A stretch of 35,029 bases of DNA, from NCBI GenBank assembly GCA_900758315.1, contig CAAERF010000605.1:1-35029 (forward strand), read 5' to 3'. The notes under the pieces are model-generated. The model was not told where the DNA came from. It made no database searches and saw only the letters and a program-made list of their open reading frames with translations. Shown here in pieces: positions 16,892-24,356 of the stretch (positions are counted from its first letter, which is position 1; the number at the start of each line of letters is the position of its first letter). The stretch is from an uncultured Oscillospiraceae bacterium. GTDB taxonomy: Bacteria > Bacillota > Clostridia > Oscillospirales > Oscillospiraceae. A program made the position numbers and the translations under genes.

Positions 16892-18481
16892 TTAACTCAG
16901 ATTTTTCAGCGTGCATTCGTTATGGACCGGAGGCTTGTCCGGTTTGGACGGGTCACGGGCCTCCACTTTCAGCAGGCCGTCTTTATTGAGCACCAACCGG
17001 CTCTCCGACACCGTCCCCTTTGGGACCGGTCCTCCATGCTCCAATGTCACACCCATAATTTCGGTGTAGTCCCGCTCAATTTGTCTGTTGTCCGGATGTT
17101 CCACCTTCGCCTCAAACACCGCGAAATAGGACGTCTTTTGATCGTCGAAATGGGTGGCGGACCGCTCAAAATCGCTGCTGTAGGGCAGCGGCGTCCCGGC
17201 ATGGATGCAGGTGTCGATGTACTGCTCCTCTGTGTCGCGGATATAGAACCGGATTCCGATATCCCGGGGCACTCGCTGCTGTACCACATTCTCGACGACC
17301 GGATCCGACCGGTCCTCCTCCGTGCCGTAACGGGCCGCCCCGTAGGCAATGGCCTTACTGGGCCGGTACATCACGATCTTACCCTGGAACTGCGGGAACG
17401 CCCGCTCCAATTCCCGCTGGATGGCGGGCATTTGGCTGGCGCCGCCGGTGAGAACAATCAGCTCCGGTTCCTTGCCCCGGGATTCCCGCAGGGTGCGCTG
17501 GGTCTCCTGGATGGTGCGCTGAATCAAAGGGAGTGCCTTCCGCTCAAATTCCTCGCGCGTCACCGTCAGGGTAATTGCCTCTCCGGTGATGGAGTACATC
17601 TCCGCCTCGGATTCCATATCCCGGCTCAGATCCACTTTCAGCGTCTCCGCCAATCTGCGCAGGGAGTCCTCCGGCACCTTCTCGCCCTTGGGCACCTTTG
17701 CCTGTAACAGCCGATACATCACTTCGTCAAACTCTGTACCGCCCAGGTCCTCAATGCCGCCGGTGCTCTCAATGTCGTAGTAGTAGAGCTGTCCATTCAC
17801 ATTTTTTCTCCCCTGGGGATAGGCGGAGACGATGGCCAGATCAAAGGTACCGCCGCCCAGATCATAGGTCATCACGGTTGTCTCCTGCTTTTCCCGGCCA
17901 TTTTCCACCAGATAATCCAGCGCGGCAGCCGCCGGCTCTGCGATCATTCCCACCACCTGGATGTGGGTGCCGTCTGACAAGGTTGCCCGCTCCGCCAGGG
18001 ACTTCAAATGACTGCACTTGGCCCGGGTAAAGGTGGCCGGGTAGGACAGCGAGAGCAGATTGGATGTGGTCAGCGTGTCGGTCTCAAGGACCTCGTTGGC
18101 CCGCCGCATCAGATACTGAATCAGCTGCACGATAGCGTCATCATAGCTTCCCTCCCAGTCATCCAGCTTCAGCGGCTGATTGAGGTGCCGTTTCAGGTTT
18201 CGAATGCGGTTGCTCACCGGCGTTGCCCGGGCTTTGACCGCATCCTCTCCGCACCAGGGCGGAGGCGCTACCAGTCTCCCACGGCATCGGTCCGCCGCCT
18301 TTTTCGAGTAGAAGAACACACTGTGGTAGCCGTAGTGCATGTCGGCGGGGAGTAAATCCCGCGGGGTCCCGCCCAAGCGGCCTACCGCCAGATCCAGTTC
18401 CGGGATGTAGCAAGGAAAGGAAAAGCTGTTCCCGAAGTCCAGCCCGATGATATACTTGGGTTTCCGGCGTCTTTCTGCCAT
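16892..18481 (-). CDS. Hsp70-like ATPase, first gene of the 15-kb operon
   Basis: A 529-aa Hsp70-family protein, better conserved than its neighbour. Phosphate-1 reads GLDFGNSFSF (13-22), phosphate-2 is a canonical DLGGGTFD (207-214), IAEPAAAALDYL precedes it, and the adenosine motif is IVLTGGASQMPAIQ. The C-terminal 140 residues form a beta-rich substrate-binding-like domain; the helical lid and a DnaK-like disordered tail are missing. The start at 18481 has AAAGGAGG 8 bases upstream; an in-frame start at 18547 lacks one and would run through the palindrome at 18511-18539. It is unlikely to be the housekeeping DnaK, because it is short and sits with AAA+, protease and radical SAM genes rather than with dnaJ/hrcA. 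Confidence 0.92.
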   Translation of the reverse strand: MAERRRKPKYIIGLDFGNSFSFPCYIPELDLAVGRLGGTPRDLLPADMHYGYHSVFFYSKKAADRCRGRLVAPPPWCGEDAVKARATPVSNRIRNLKRHLNQPLKLDDWEGSYDDAIVQLIQYLMRRANEVLETDTLTTSNLLSLSYPATFTRAKCSHLKSLAERATLSDGTHIQVVGMIAEPAAAALDYLVENGREKQETTVMTYDLGGGTFDLAIVSAYPQGRKNVNGQLYYYDIESTGGIEDLGGTEFDEVMYRLLQAKVPKGEKVPEDSLRRLAETLKVDLSRDMESEAEMYSITGEAITLTVTREEFERKALPLIQRTIQETQRTLRESRGKEPELIVLTGGASQMPAIQRELERAFPQFQGKIVMYRPSKAIAYGAARYGTEEDRSDPVVENVVQQRVPRDIGIRFYIRDTEEQYIDTCIHAGTPLPYSSDFERSATHFDDQKTSYFAVFEAKVEHPDNRQIERDYTEIMGVTLEHGGPVPKGTVSESRLVLNKDGLLKVEARDPSKPDKPPVHNECTLKNLS

Positions 18482-18510
18482 AGTGATATCCTCCTTTATC
18501 TCTCTTCGCC

Positions 18511-18539
18511 CGGTCCCAGATGGCAGCCATTCGGGACCG
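18511..18539. promoter_or_regulatory. 29-bp near-perfect palindrome upstream of the Hsp70/AAA+ operon (candidate operator)
   Basis: Arms of 14 bases (CGGTCCCAGATGGC at 18511-18524 and GCCATTCGGGACCG at 18526-18539) around a central A match at 12 of 14 positions. It lies 30 bases before the first Hsp70 start codon and 41 bases after the stop of the XRE-type regulator. With a one-base centre it suits a dimeric DNA-binding protein better than an RNA hairpin, and no U-run follows. That the neighbouring regulator binds here is inference. Confidence 0.5.
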
Positions 18540-18579
18540 GTCCGCAACGTTTGTTATGATAATGACTGGCAGCGGGATC

Positions 18580-18975
18580 TCACTTGTTCAAAATCTCAGA
18601 GAAAGAATCCCGCAGCATGCTTTTTTTCTCCTCGGACAGCTGATACTGCTGGTCGGAAATCACTTTATCCAGCTCCATCAGCAGCTGATCCGTATCTTTG
18701 GAAGGTGCTGCCTGCTTTGGCTCCTCAAAGGAATTCGTCAGAAAGTACTCCTCGGGCAGATCAAATGCCTTTGCAATCCGGACCCGCATGGCTTTGCGCG
18801 GAATGGAATCGCCAACCTCCCACGCGGCTACCGTGCGTTGAGTGGTTTGGATGCGGTTGGCCAGCTCCTGCTGGGTCCAGCCCCGTTCACTTCTCAAGAT
18901 GATGATCTCCTGAGCGATGGATTTCTCCTCTTTCTCCAGCAGATATATTTCACTATCGCCATGTGGTATGTACAT
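18580..18975 (-). CDS. XRE-family HTH transcriptional regulator
   Basis: A 131-aa protein with an N-terminal Cro/C1-type helix-turn-helix (about residues 22-76; ILRSERGWTQQELANRIQ is helices 1-2, TQRTVAAWEVG the recognition helix). A charged C-terminal half with helices (LLMELDKVISDQQYQLSEE) may dimerise. It lies 98 bases upstream of the first Hsp70-like gene on the same strand, with no terminator between them, so it may head the operon. The start is uncertain: the ATG at 18975 has no ribosome binding site and follows a terminator U-run by only 2 bases, yet no better ATG/GTG/TTG occurs before the HTH. A promoter inside the terminator region and a leaderless or near-leaderless transcript would fit. 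Confidence 0.85.
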   Translation of the reverse strand: MYIPHGDSEIYLLEKEEKSIAQEIIILRSERGWTQQELANRIQTTQRTVAAWEVGDSIPRKAMRVRIAKAFDLPEEYFLTNSFEEPKQAAPSKDTDQLLMELDKVISDQQYQLSEEKKSMLRDSFSEILNK

Positions 18976-18977
18976 GC

Positions 18978-19013
18978 AAAAAGAGGCCGGAACCTACCGT
19001 TCCAGCCTTTTTT
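18978..19013. terminator. Intrinsic terminator between the GcvT-like gene and the regulator (works in either direction)
   Basis: GGAAC (18989-18993) pairs with GTTCC (18999-19003) around the loop CTACC, extended past one C-A mismatch by GGC/GCC. Runs of five or more T flank it on both strands (TTTTTT after it on plus, CTCTTTTT on minus). On the minus strand it ends the GcvT-like transcript just before the regulator. Confidence 0.7.
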
Positions 19014-19082
19014 GTCGGAGATCTTCCGTATCTGCTATTCTATCCGGTTTTGGAGCACTTTTGCCCACAGAGCACAGTCACA

Positions 19083-20297
19083 CTACATGTGCCGGGCAAC
19101 CACGCTTACTCTCTCCCACTGTCCACAAACATCCACCTCAATCTCCGCGCCGTCAGAGAGCTCGCTGGCCAGGTAGGCAAGTCCAATGCTACGTCTGGCA
19201 ATATCCGGATGCTCAGCGTTAGCCGCTTCCTGCGCCAGCGGGCGAAAATACGGAACCGTTGCCGCACTGGTCACGTACCCTACCGGTTTCCCCCGATAGC
19301 GAACATCCATCCCTTCCCGCAACGCGCCGGCAGACGTCAGGGCAATGGGAATAATACGCCGGGGCAGCGCGGAGATGTCATTGAAATTCCCCGCCTGGAT
19401 ACGAAGGAACGCATCATACTGCCGGGCCAAGGCCGCCTTGCCAACAAAGTCGCCCTTTTCCTCTGCAAAGCTGACAGCAAAACGGGCCAGCGGAACCGCA
19501 AAAATGGGCATCTCCTTGCCCTCCCGGTCCAACCCGAACTCCTGACCGAAGTGAGGCAGACCTGCCTCAATCCGCAGGGTATCCCGGGCAGTCAAACCAG
19601 CCGGACGGGCTCCCAGCGCCTGAAGCCGTTCCCAGAACCACACAGCGTCCGCATTTTCCAGATACGCCTCATAACAGCCCGAGCCACCGGTATAGCCGGT
19701 ACGGGCCATCCAGATACGGCGGCCCTCTAGATCCAGGATATTCAGACTCCCCTTTCTGTGGTCTGTAATCTCCCGTCCGCCGGAGAGAATCTTCAGCATT
19801 TTCTCTGAATCAGGTCCCTGTACCGCGATAGCGGCATAGCGGAAGGTGTCGTCCGTAATCGTCACCCGGTCCTGGCACCCGGCTTCCTTCAGATAGGCCA
19901 GAGTCCTTTCACGGGGAGCGGCGTTGCCGACAAATAGGTATTTTCCTTCCTCAAAGCGATAGAGATATCCCTCGTCGAGGGCACTGCCATTCTCATTTGC
20001 GAGAATGCCATATTGGGCACTTCCCAGCTCCAGGGCGGCAACATTACTGGTCAGGACACGTTGTAAAAAAGGCAGCGCATCTGCTCCCGCAATGGAGATG
20101 CGGCTCAGATGGGAAAAATCGCAGATGCTGCACCGACTGCGCGTCCACAGATGCTCTGCCTCAGGCCCTTCCGAATATTGAGACGGCAGTTCCCAGCCAT
20201 CCACCCTCACCATGGATGCGCCTGCCGCTACATGCGCGTCGTACAGAGCAGTTCTCTTTCCCGTATCCATCGTTATATCCTGATCGTAAGACCTCAT
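19083..20297 (-). CDS. gcvT: GcvT-like aminomethyltransferase / folate-binding protein
   Basis: A 404-aa member of the GcvT (glycine cleavage T protein) family. The N-terminus is typical (KRTALYDAHVAAGASMV, GWELPSQYS), with SICDFSHLSRISIAGADA and ALDEGYLYR, where the aspartate matches the family's folate-interacting catalytic residue. Then come VQGPDSEKML and RTGYTGGSG. The C-terminal beta-barrel ends with a typical GKPVGYVTSAA segment. The start at 20297 has GGAGG 5 bases upstream; an in-frame ATG at 20270 is a weaker alternative. No gcvH, gcvP or lpd is nearby, so it is either a stand-alone T protein whose partners are elsewhere or a relative acting in other one-carbon or demethylation chemistry. 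It follows the tRNA-Ala terminator and ends at its own terminator. Confidence 0.88.
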   Translation of the reverse strand: MRSYDQDITMDTGKRTALYDAHVAAGASMVRVDGWELPSQYSEGPEAEHLWTRSRCSICDFSHLSRISIAGADALPFLQRVLTSNVAALELGSAQYGILANENGSALDEGYLYRFEEGKYLFVGNAAPRERTLAYLKEAGCQDRVTITDDTFRYAAIAVQGPDSEKMLKILSGGREITDHRKGSLNILDLEGRRIWMARTGYTGGSGCYEAYLENADAVWFWERLQALGARPAGLTARDTLRIEAGLPHFGQEFGLDREGKEMPIFAVPLARFAVSFAEEKGDFVGKAALARQYDAFLRIQAGNFNDISALPRRIIPIALTSAGALREGMDVRYRGKPVGYVTSAATVPYFRPLAQEAANAEHPDIARRSIGLAYLASELSDGAEIEVDVCGQWERVSVVARHM

Positions 20298-20330
20298 GCT
20301 AACCTCCACGCCAATTAAAATCGCATAAAC

Positions 20331-20366
20331 AAAGAAAACCTTGGATTTACAAGAAATCCAAGGTTT

Positions 20367-20367
<1 letters not shown>
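20331..20367 (-). terminator. Intrinsic terminator of tRNA-Ala
   Basis: A 14-bp perfect stem (20335-20348 with 20354-20367, loop ACAAG) starts at the last bases of the tRNA CCA end and is followed on the minus strand by CTTTGTTT. Confidence 0.85.
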
Positions 20368-20442
<75 letters not shown>

Positions 20443-20488
20443 ATCTATAACGGCCTCAACCATTCGCTTCGGCCTTGCGACATCCCCT

Positions 20489-20517
20489 ATTATACGCAAA
20501 GTCCCCCGTCCTGTCAA
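20489..20517 (-). promoter_or_regulatory. Consensus sigma-A promoter of tRNA-Ala
   Basis: A perfect TTGACA (20517-20512) and a perfect TATAAT (20494-20489) are separated by 17 bases on the minus strand, giving a predicted start near 20482 and a leader of about 40 nt. Confidence 0.9.
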
Positions 20518-20602
20518 GAACTTTTTTACATTTTTCGCAATCTTTCTTTTCGGCACTTTTACCGACTTTCGCGCATAGTATGACACGAGAGGAGGTGCAG
20601 CC

Positions 20603-20830
20603 TTGGCTGGACAATGTTCCGGCGGTATGCTGGTCACCACGGCGGCAATCATTGCGCTGCAAATCTCTCAGGGACGCTCCGCAGATGAACTCAGCCTGCT
20701 GGCCGCCTTTTTCACTGTCCTCGGTGATAACCTGGCACTGATCGCAGGGCAGTTGCCCCAAAACAGTCTCAGCTCCGCCACAGGCAGTGACACTGCCACC
20801 AGCCTTACCGCCGGCAACACGACTGCATAA
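20603..20830 (+). CDS. Small hydrophobic protein of unknown function
   Basis: A 75-aa protein, TTG start, with AGGAGGT 6 bases upstream, which is the main support for it being real, together with a terminator just after its stop. The first 50 residues (VTTAAIIALQISQGRSADE, then LAAFFTVLGDNLALIA) form two hydrophobic or amphipathic helices, and the last 25 are Ser/Thr/Ala-rich and probably disordered. The first hydrophobic stretch may be a weak membrane segment. I do not recognise a family with known function. It is transcribed away from tRNA-Ala. Confidence 0.75.
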   Translation: MAGQCSGGMLVTTAAIIALQISQGRSADELSLLAAFFTVLGDNLALIAGQLPQNSLSSATGSDTATSLTAGNTTA

Positions 20831-20837
20831 CGCTACA

Positions 20838-20878
20838 AAAAGCCGTATGCCTTTGAAAAAGACATACGGCTTTTGGAT
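20838..20878. terminator. Bidirectional terminator between the small protein gene and rplL
   Basis: A 12-bp perfect stem, AAAAGCCGTATG (20838-20849) with CATACGGCTTTT (20863-20874), loop of 13 bases. T-runs occur on both sides, so it can end both converging transcripts. Confidence 0.85.
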
Positions 20879-20894
20879 TGCAATACAGAACGAA

Positions 20895-21275
20895 TTACTT
20901 CAGAGCGATCTTGCCGCCGACCTCTTCGATCTTTGCCTTGATTGCTTCGCCATCTTCCTTGGAAACAGCTTCCTTCAGAGTAGTGGGAGCGCCTTCAACG
21001 GCTGCCTTGGCGTCAGCCAGGCCCAGACCAGTGACTTCGCGGACGATCTTGATGACCTTGATCTTTGCTGCGGCGTCGAAGCCTTCCAGGACCACGTCGA
21101 ACTCGGTCTTTTCTTCAGCTGCTTCTGCTGCTGCGCCAGCGCCTGCTGCGGGAGCTGCCATAGCGGCTGCGGACACGCCAAACTCTTCTTCCAGAGCCTT
21201 GACCAGTTCGGACAGCTCCAGGACGGACAGGTTCTTTACTTCTTCAATCAGAGCAGTAATCTTTTCGCTTGCCAT
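20895..21275 (-). CDS. rplL: 50S ribosomal protein L7/L12
   Basis: A 126-aa stalk protein of normal length. The N-terminal dimerisation helix pair ([19 protein letters not shown]), the Ala-rich hinge (about 38-55) and the conserved C-terminal domain that binds translation factors ([20 protein letters not shown]) are all present. AGGAGG lies 9 bases before the ATG. It is the second gene of rplJ-rplL and is followed by the shared terminator at 20838. Confidence 0.98.
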   Translation of the reverse strand: MASEKITALIEEVKNLSVLELSELVKALEEEFGVSAAAMAAPAAGAGAAAEAAEEKTEFDVVLEGFDAAAKIKVIKIVREVTGLGLADAKAAVEGAPTTLKEAVSKEDGEAIKAKIEEVGGKIALK

Positions 21276-21354
21276 GATAGTAACCTCCTAAAATGTAGAT
21301 CATTTCATAATCAGGCCGGGCAGTTCAATACCCGGGAAATAGGGCCGAACGGAA

Positions 21355-21888
21355 TTATTCGGCAGCGGGAGCCTCCTCGGCGGGAGCGCCGCCCTTGGAC
21401 TCGACGATGGCGGCCAGAACGGCGGCCAGGCTGACGATGGGAGCCAGCAGAGTGCCCATAGCCTGGGCCTGCAGGTCCTTCTTGGAAGACAGGGTAGCCA
21501 GCTGAGCGATCTCTGCCTCACTGAGCACGCGGCCTTCCATAAAGGCGGCCTTCACGTGGAACTTGTCCTTGCCCAGCTTCTTCACGTAGTCAGAGATAAC
21601 ACGGATGGGAGCGATGGGATCGTTCTCGCCGGTAGCCAGAGAGGTGGTACCGTCCAGGACGGAATCCAGTTCCTTCAGGCCGGTCTCATCCAGAGCACGA
21701 CGGAGCATGTTGTTCTTGACGACACCGTACTGAACCTCATTGTTCCGCAGTTCCGCACGCAGCTCGGTATCCTCAGCGACGGTGATACCACTGTAGTCCA
21801 CCAGTACGCCAGACTGCGCATTTTTCAGCTGTTCCGCCAGAGCGGCGACCACGGCCTTCTTAGCTTCCAAAACCTTTGCGTTAGGCAT
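21355..21888 (-). CDS. rplJ: 50S ribosomal protein L10
   Basis: A 177-aa L10 with the rRNA-binding N-terminal domain (KKAVVAALAEQLKNAQSGVL, then GITVAEDTELRAELR) and C-terminal helices that anchor L7/L12 dimers; the end is Ala/Glu-rich. GAGGTG lies 8 bases before the ATG. It has its own consensus promoter, an L10 leader and an attenuator upstream, so it is probably autoregulated by L10-L7/L12 binding to its mRNA. Confidence 0.98.
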   Translation of the reverse strand: MPNAKVLEAKKAVVAALAEQLKNAQSGVLVDYSGITVAEDTELRAELRNNEVQYGVVKNNMLRRALDETGLKELDSVLDGTTSLATGENDPIAPIRVISDYVKKLGKDKFHVKAAFMEGRVLSEAEIAQLATLSSKKDLQAQAMGTLLAPIVSLAAVLAAIVESKGGAPAEEAPAAE

Positions 21889-21904
21889 ATTGATTTCACC
21901 TCAC

Positions 21905-21940
21905 AAAAAGAAAATCCTCCGCGCCAAAAGACAGGAGGAC
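21905..21940 (-). terminator. Attenuator terminator in the rplJ leader
   Basis: GTCCTCC (21940-21934) pairs with GGAGGAT (21920-21914) on the minus strand and is followed by TTTTCTTTTT, about 15 bases before the rplJ ribosome binding site. In other Firmicutes the L10 leader controls such a terminator. Confidence 0.75.
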
Positions 21941-21945
21941 AGCAC

Positions 21946-22022
21946 AATTCAAACCGGATGATATTGAAAGGTGCACTCTCGGCAGGCGGCTTACGCCATT
22001 ATACTTCCGCACCTGCTGTCTT
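21946..22022 (-). ncRNA. Ribosomal protein L10 leader RNA
   Basis: The leader between the rplJ promoter and the attenuator folds visibly: AGGTGC (minus strand, 22014-22009) pairs with GCACCT (21974-21969), closing a region that holds a small GGC-GTAA-GCC hairpin (21997-21988). Its position and the downstream terminator match the known L10 leader family of Firmicutes, which binds L10(L12)4. The edges are approximate. Confidence 0.75.
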
Positions 22023-22036
22023 TGAACGCAATGATG

Positions 22037-22065
22037 ATTATAACGCGGGACAACGGATTTGTCAA
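22037..22065 (-). promoter_or_regulatory. Consensus sigma-A promoter of rplJ-rplL
   Basis: TTGACA (22065-22060) and TATAAT (22042-22037) with a 17-base spacer, all perfect, lie between rplA and the L10 leader. rplJL therefore has a transcript of its own besides any read-through from rplKA. Confidence 0.88.
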
Positions 22066-22076
22066 CCCGTTGTCCC
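22047..22076. promoter_or_regulatory. Inverted repeat enclosing the -35 box of the rplJ promoter
   Basis: GGGACAACGG (22047-22056) and CCGTTGTCCC (22067-22076) are perfect 10-bp arms around a 10-base loop that contains the -35 TTGACA. As RNA it could form a hairpin after rplA, but no U-run follows. As DNA it is an operator-like palindrome sitting on the promoter. Confidence 0.55.
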
Positions 22077-22098
22077 ACGATTTACGCACTTACCGGGA

Positions 22099-22800
22099 TC
22101 AGTTGGTCAGCTTGGCCGGGTTCACGCGGACGCCAGGGCCCATGGTGGAGGCCAGAGTGCAGGACTTGATATACTGACCCTTTGCTGCGGCGGGCTTTGC
22201 CTTGATGATGGCGCCTACCAGAGCGTTGAAGTTCTCTTCCAGCTTCTCGGTGCCGAAGGAGACCTTGCCGATGGGGCAGTGGATGATGTTGGTCTTGTCC
22301 AGACGGTATTCCACCTTACCGGCCTTGGCTTCGGAGACAGCCTTGCCAGCGTCGGGAGTGACGGTGCCGGACTTGGGAGAGGGCATCAGGCCCTTGGGGC
22401 CCAGCGTCTTACCCAGACGGCCGACGAACTTCATCATATCGGGGGTGGCGATAACCACGTCGAACTCAAACCAGTTTTCCTTCTGGATCTTTTCCACCAG
22501 ATCCATCTCGCCCACGTAATCAGCGCCGGCGGCCTTGGCGGCCTCGGCCTGATCGCCCTTGGCGAAGACCAGCACGCGGACGCTCTTGCCGGTGCCGTTG
22601 GGCAGCACGATGGCGCCACGGACCTGCTGGTCAGCGTGACGGCCGTCAACGCCCAGCTTCATATGCATTTCTACGGTCTCGTCGAACTTGGCCTTGGCGG
22701 TCTTGGCGACCAGATCCAGAGCTTCGTTGGGATCATACAGGTTGGACTGCTCGATCAGCTTGACGCTGTCCTGATATCTCTTACCTTTCTTCATTGTCAA
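22099..22800 (-). CDS. rplA: 50S ribosomal protein L1
   Basis: A 233-aa L1 of standard length with the conserved start ([10 protein letters not shown]), [22 protein letters not shown], and the signature around [19 protein letters not shown] residues ([18 protein letters not shown]). It builds the L1 stalk that guides E-site tRNA. It starts 8 bases after the rplK stop with an AGGAGG site and is co-transcribed with rplK. Confidence 0.98.
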   Translation of the reverse strand: MTMKKGKRYQDSVKLIEQSNLYDPNEALDLVAKTAKAKFDETVEMHMKLGVDGRHADQQVRGAIVLPNGTGKSVRVLVFAKGDQAEAAKAAGADYVGEMDLVEKIQKENWFEFDVVIATPDMMKFVGRLGKTLGPKGLMPSPKSGTVTPDAGKAVSEAKAGKVEYRLDKTNIIHCPIGKVSFGTEKLEENFNALVGAIIKAKPAAAKGQYIKSCTLASTMGPGVRVNPAKLTN

Positions 22801-22808
22801 CTACCTCC

Positions 22809-23246
22809 TTATTCACCGACGATGACGCCCATTGAGCGAGCGGTGCCAGCGATCATGGACATGGCGGCTTCCAGAGTAGCGGCGTTCAGGTCAGGCTTCT
22901 TCAGCTCTGCGATCTTCTGGATGTCTGCCTTGCTGATGGTCGCAACCTTGGTCCGGTTGGGTTCGCCGGAACCGGATTCGATGTTGCAGGCCTTCTTGAT
23001 CAGAACGGCTGCGGGGGGAGTCTTGCAGACGAAGGTGAAGGAACGGTCTGCGTAAACGGTGATCTCCACGGGGATGATCAGACCTGCGTCCTTCTTGGTG
23101 CGTTCATTGAATTCCTTGGTAAAACCGGCGATGTTGATGCCGTGCTGACCCAGAGCGGGACCGACGGGAGGGGCGGGAGTTGCCTTACCTGCGGGGATCT
23201 GGAGCTTGACAAAACCGGTAACTTTCTTTTTGGGTTTCTGTGCCAC
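22809..23246 (-). CDS. rplK: 50S ribosomal protein L11
   Basis: A 145-aa L11 with the N-terminal thiostrepton-region domain ([20 protein letters not shown]) and C-terminal rRNA-binding domain ([19 protein letters not shown], ending [10 protein letters not shown]). The start is a GTG at 23246 with AAGGAGG 8 bases upstream; this gives VAQKPKKKV as the usual beginning, whereas an in-frame ATG at 23273 lacks a site and would add nine atypical residues. Confidence 0.97.
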   Translation of the reverse strand: MAQKPKKKVTGFVKLQIPAGKATPAPPVGPALGQHGINIAGFTKEFNERTKKDAGLIIPVEITVYADRSFTFVCKTPPAAVLIKKACNIESGSGEPNRTKVATISKADIQKIAELKKPDLNAATLEAAMSMIAGTARSMGVIVGE

Positions 23247-23306
23247 GAAGAGCACCTCCTTATTATGATTCAAACGTAAATAGTTCCGTGAAAATGAGAC
23301 TTTTTG

Positions 23307-23834
23307 TTAGTCCTCGACGACAGGTTCCACCTGATCCAGGCCCAGTTCCACCGGTGTCTCCCGGTTGAACATGGACGCGACCACGCGGATCCGCTCCTTG
23401 GCCATATCCACCTCTTCCACGATGCCGTAGAAGTTGCTGAAGGGGCCATCGGTGATTTTGATCCGGTCACCGGGCTGATAGCCGGAGTTGACCTCGGTGC
23501 GCTCCACGCCCAAGGCGGCGATCTCCTCATCGCTCAGGGGGATGGCGTCGTTGCCGGAGCCGACAAAGCCGGTCACGCCGCGAATATTGCGGAGGATGTG
23601 CCAGGTCTCATCGGTGAGGATCATCTTCACCAGCACATAGCCGGGAAAGGTTTTCCGCTCGTAGGTTTTGGGACCGTTGTCCGTCATTTCCGTGACCGTC
23701 TCCATGGGGATGGTCACCTCGTTGATCAGGTGGTACAGATTACGGTTGTCCACATGCTTCATGATGGCGCTGGCCACCGTATTCTCATAGCCGGAATAGG
23801 TGTGGAGCACATACCATTTTGAACTCTCAGACAT
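23307..23834 (-). CDS. nusG: Transcription termination/antitermination factor NusG
   Basis: A 175-aa NusG of normal size. The NGN domain starts WYVLHTYSGYEN and includes RKTFPGYVLVKM, and the C-terminal KOW domain has PGDRIKITDGPFSNFYG. It binds RNA polymerase and couples transcription to translation or termination. It starts 10 bases after secE and is followed by rplK. Confidence 0.98.
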   Translation of the reverse strand: MSESSKWYVLHTYSGYENTVASAIMKHVDNRNLYHLINEVTIPMETVTEMTDNGPKTYERKTFPGYVLVKMILTDETWHILRNIRGVTGFVGSGNDAIPLSDEEIAALGVERTEVNSGYQPGDRIKITDGPFSNFYGIVEEVDMAKERIRVVASMFNRETPVELGLDQVEPVVED

Positions 23835-23843
23835 ACCTTCACC

Positions 23844-24107
23844 TTAACCCTTGAACAGATTGATCAGAGCTTTGATCACCCCAGCGGCGATGGCGTCGAA
23901 AATCCAGATAAACGCGCCCACGATCAGGATGCATGCCGCGACCACGAGGCACGCCTTCACCAGTTCCTTCCGCTTAGGCCAGACGACCTTCTTCAGCTCC
24001 ACCTTCATATCGTGGCACCAGCCGGAGAGGCGCTTCCAAGTGCGAACTAGGAAGTTGGGTTTCTTTTCCTGCTCTTTGTCCTGGGGTCCTTTTGCTTTTT
24101 TCGCCAT
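23844..24107 (-). CDS. secE: Preprotein translocase subunit SecE
   Basis: An 87-aa single-span SecE, the short form typical of Gram-positive bacteria. The conserved amphipathic segment MKVELKKVVWPKRKELVKA precedes one membrane helix (CLVVAACILIVGAFIWIF). It is part of the SecYEG channel. The N-terminal 25 residues are Lys-rich. It sits between rpmG and nusG. Confidence 0.97.
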   Translation of the reverse strand: MAKKAKGPQDKEQEKKPNFLVRTWKRLSGWCHDMKVELKKVVWPKRKELVKACLVVAACILIVGAFIWIFDAIAAGVIKALINLFKG

Positions 24108-24144
24108 TAAAACACACCCTTCTCAAACGTAACGCACACTGGGA

Positions 24145-24315
24145 TCACTTGGTTTCGGTGTGTTCCGTATGCTTCTTGCAGAACGGGCAGTACTTGCTCA
24201 TCTTCAGACGGTCAGGAGAGTTTTTCTTGTTCTTCATGGTGTTGTAGTTTCTCTGCTTGCACTCGTTGCATCTCAGGGTAATCTTGATGCGAGCACCTGC
24301 TTTTGCCTTAGCCAT
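24145..24315 (-). CDS. rpmG: 50S ribosomal protein L33
   Basis: A 56-aa L33 with both zinc knuckles intact (CNEC and CPFC), i.e. the zinc-containing C+ form. [17 protein letters not shown] and [18 protein letters not shown] are family-typical. AGGAGG lies 9 bases before the ATG at 24315. It is the first gene of rpmG-secE-nusG-rplK-rplA, behind a leader of about 260 nt. Confidence 0.96.
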   Translation of the reverse strand: MAKAKAGARIKITLRCNECKQRNYNTMKNKKNSPDRLKMSKYCPFCKKHTEHTETK

Positions 24316-24356
24316 TCTTCGGCACCTCCTTAAGTTTAATAGTCTGTTTCAGCATC

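Noticed and set aside
16892..18481. Housekeeping dnaK
   Set aside because: The protein is about 100 residues short, lacks the helical lid, and is not linked to hrcA, a standard grpE or dnaJ.
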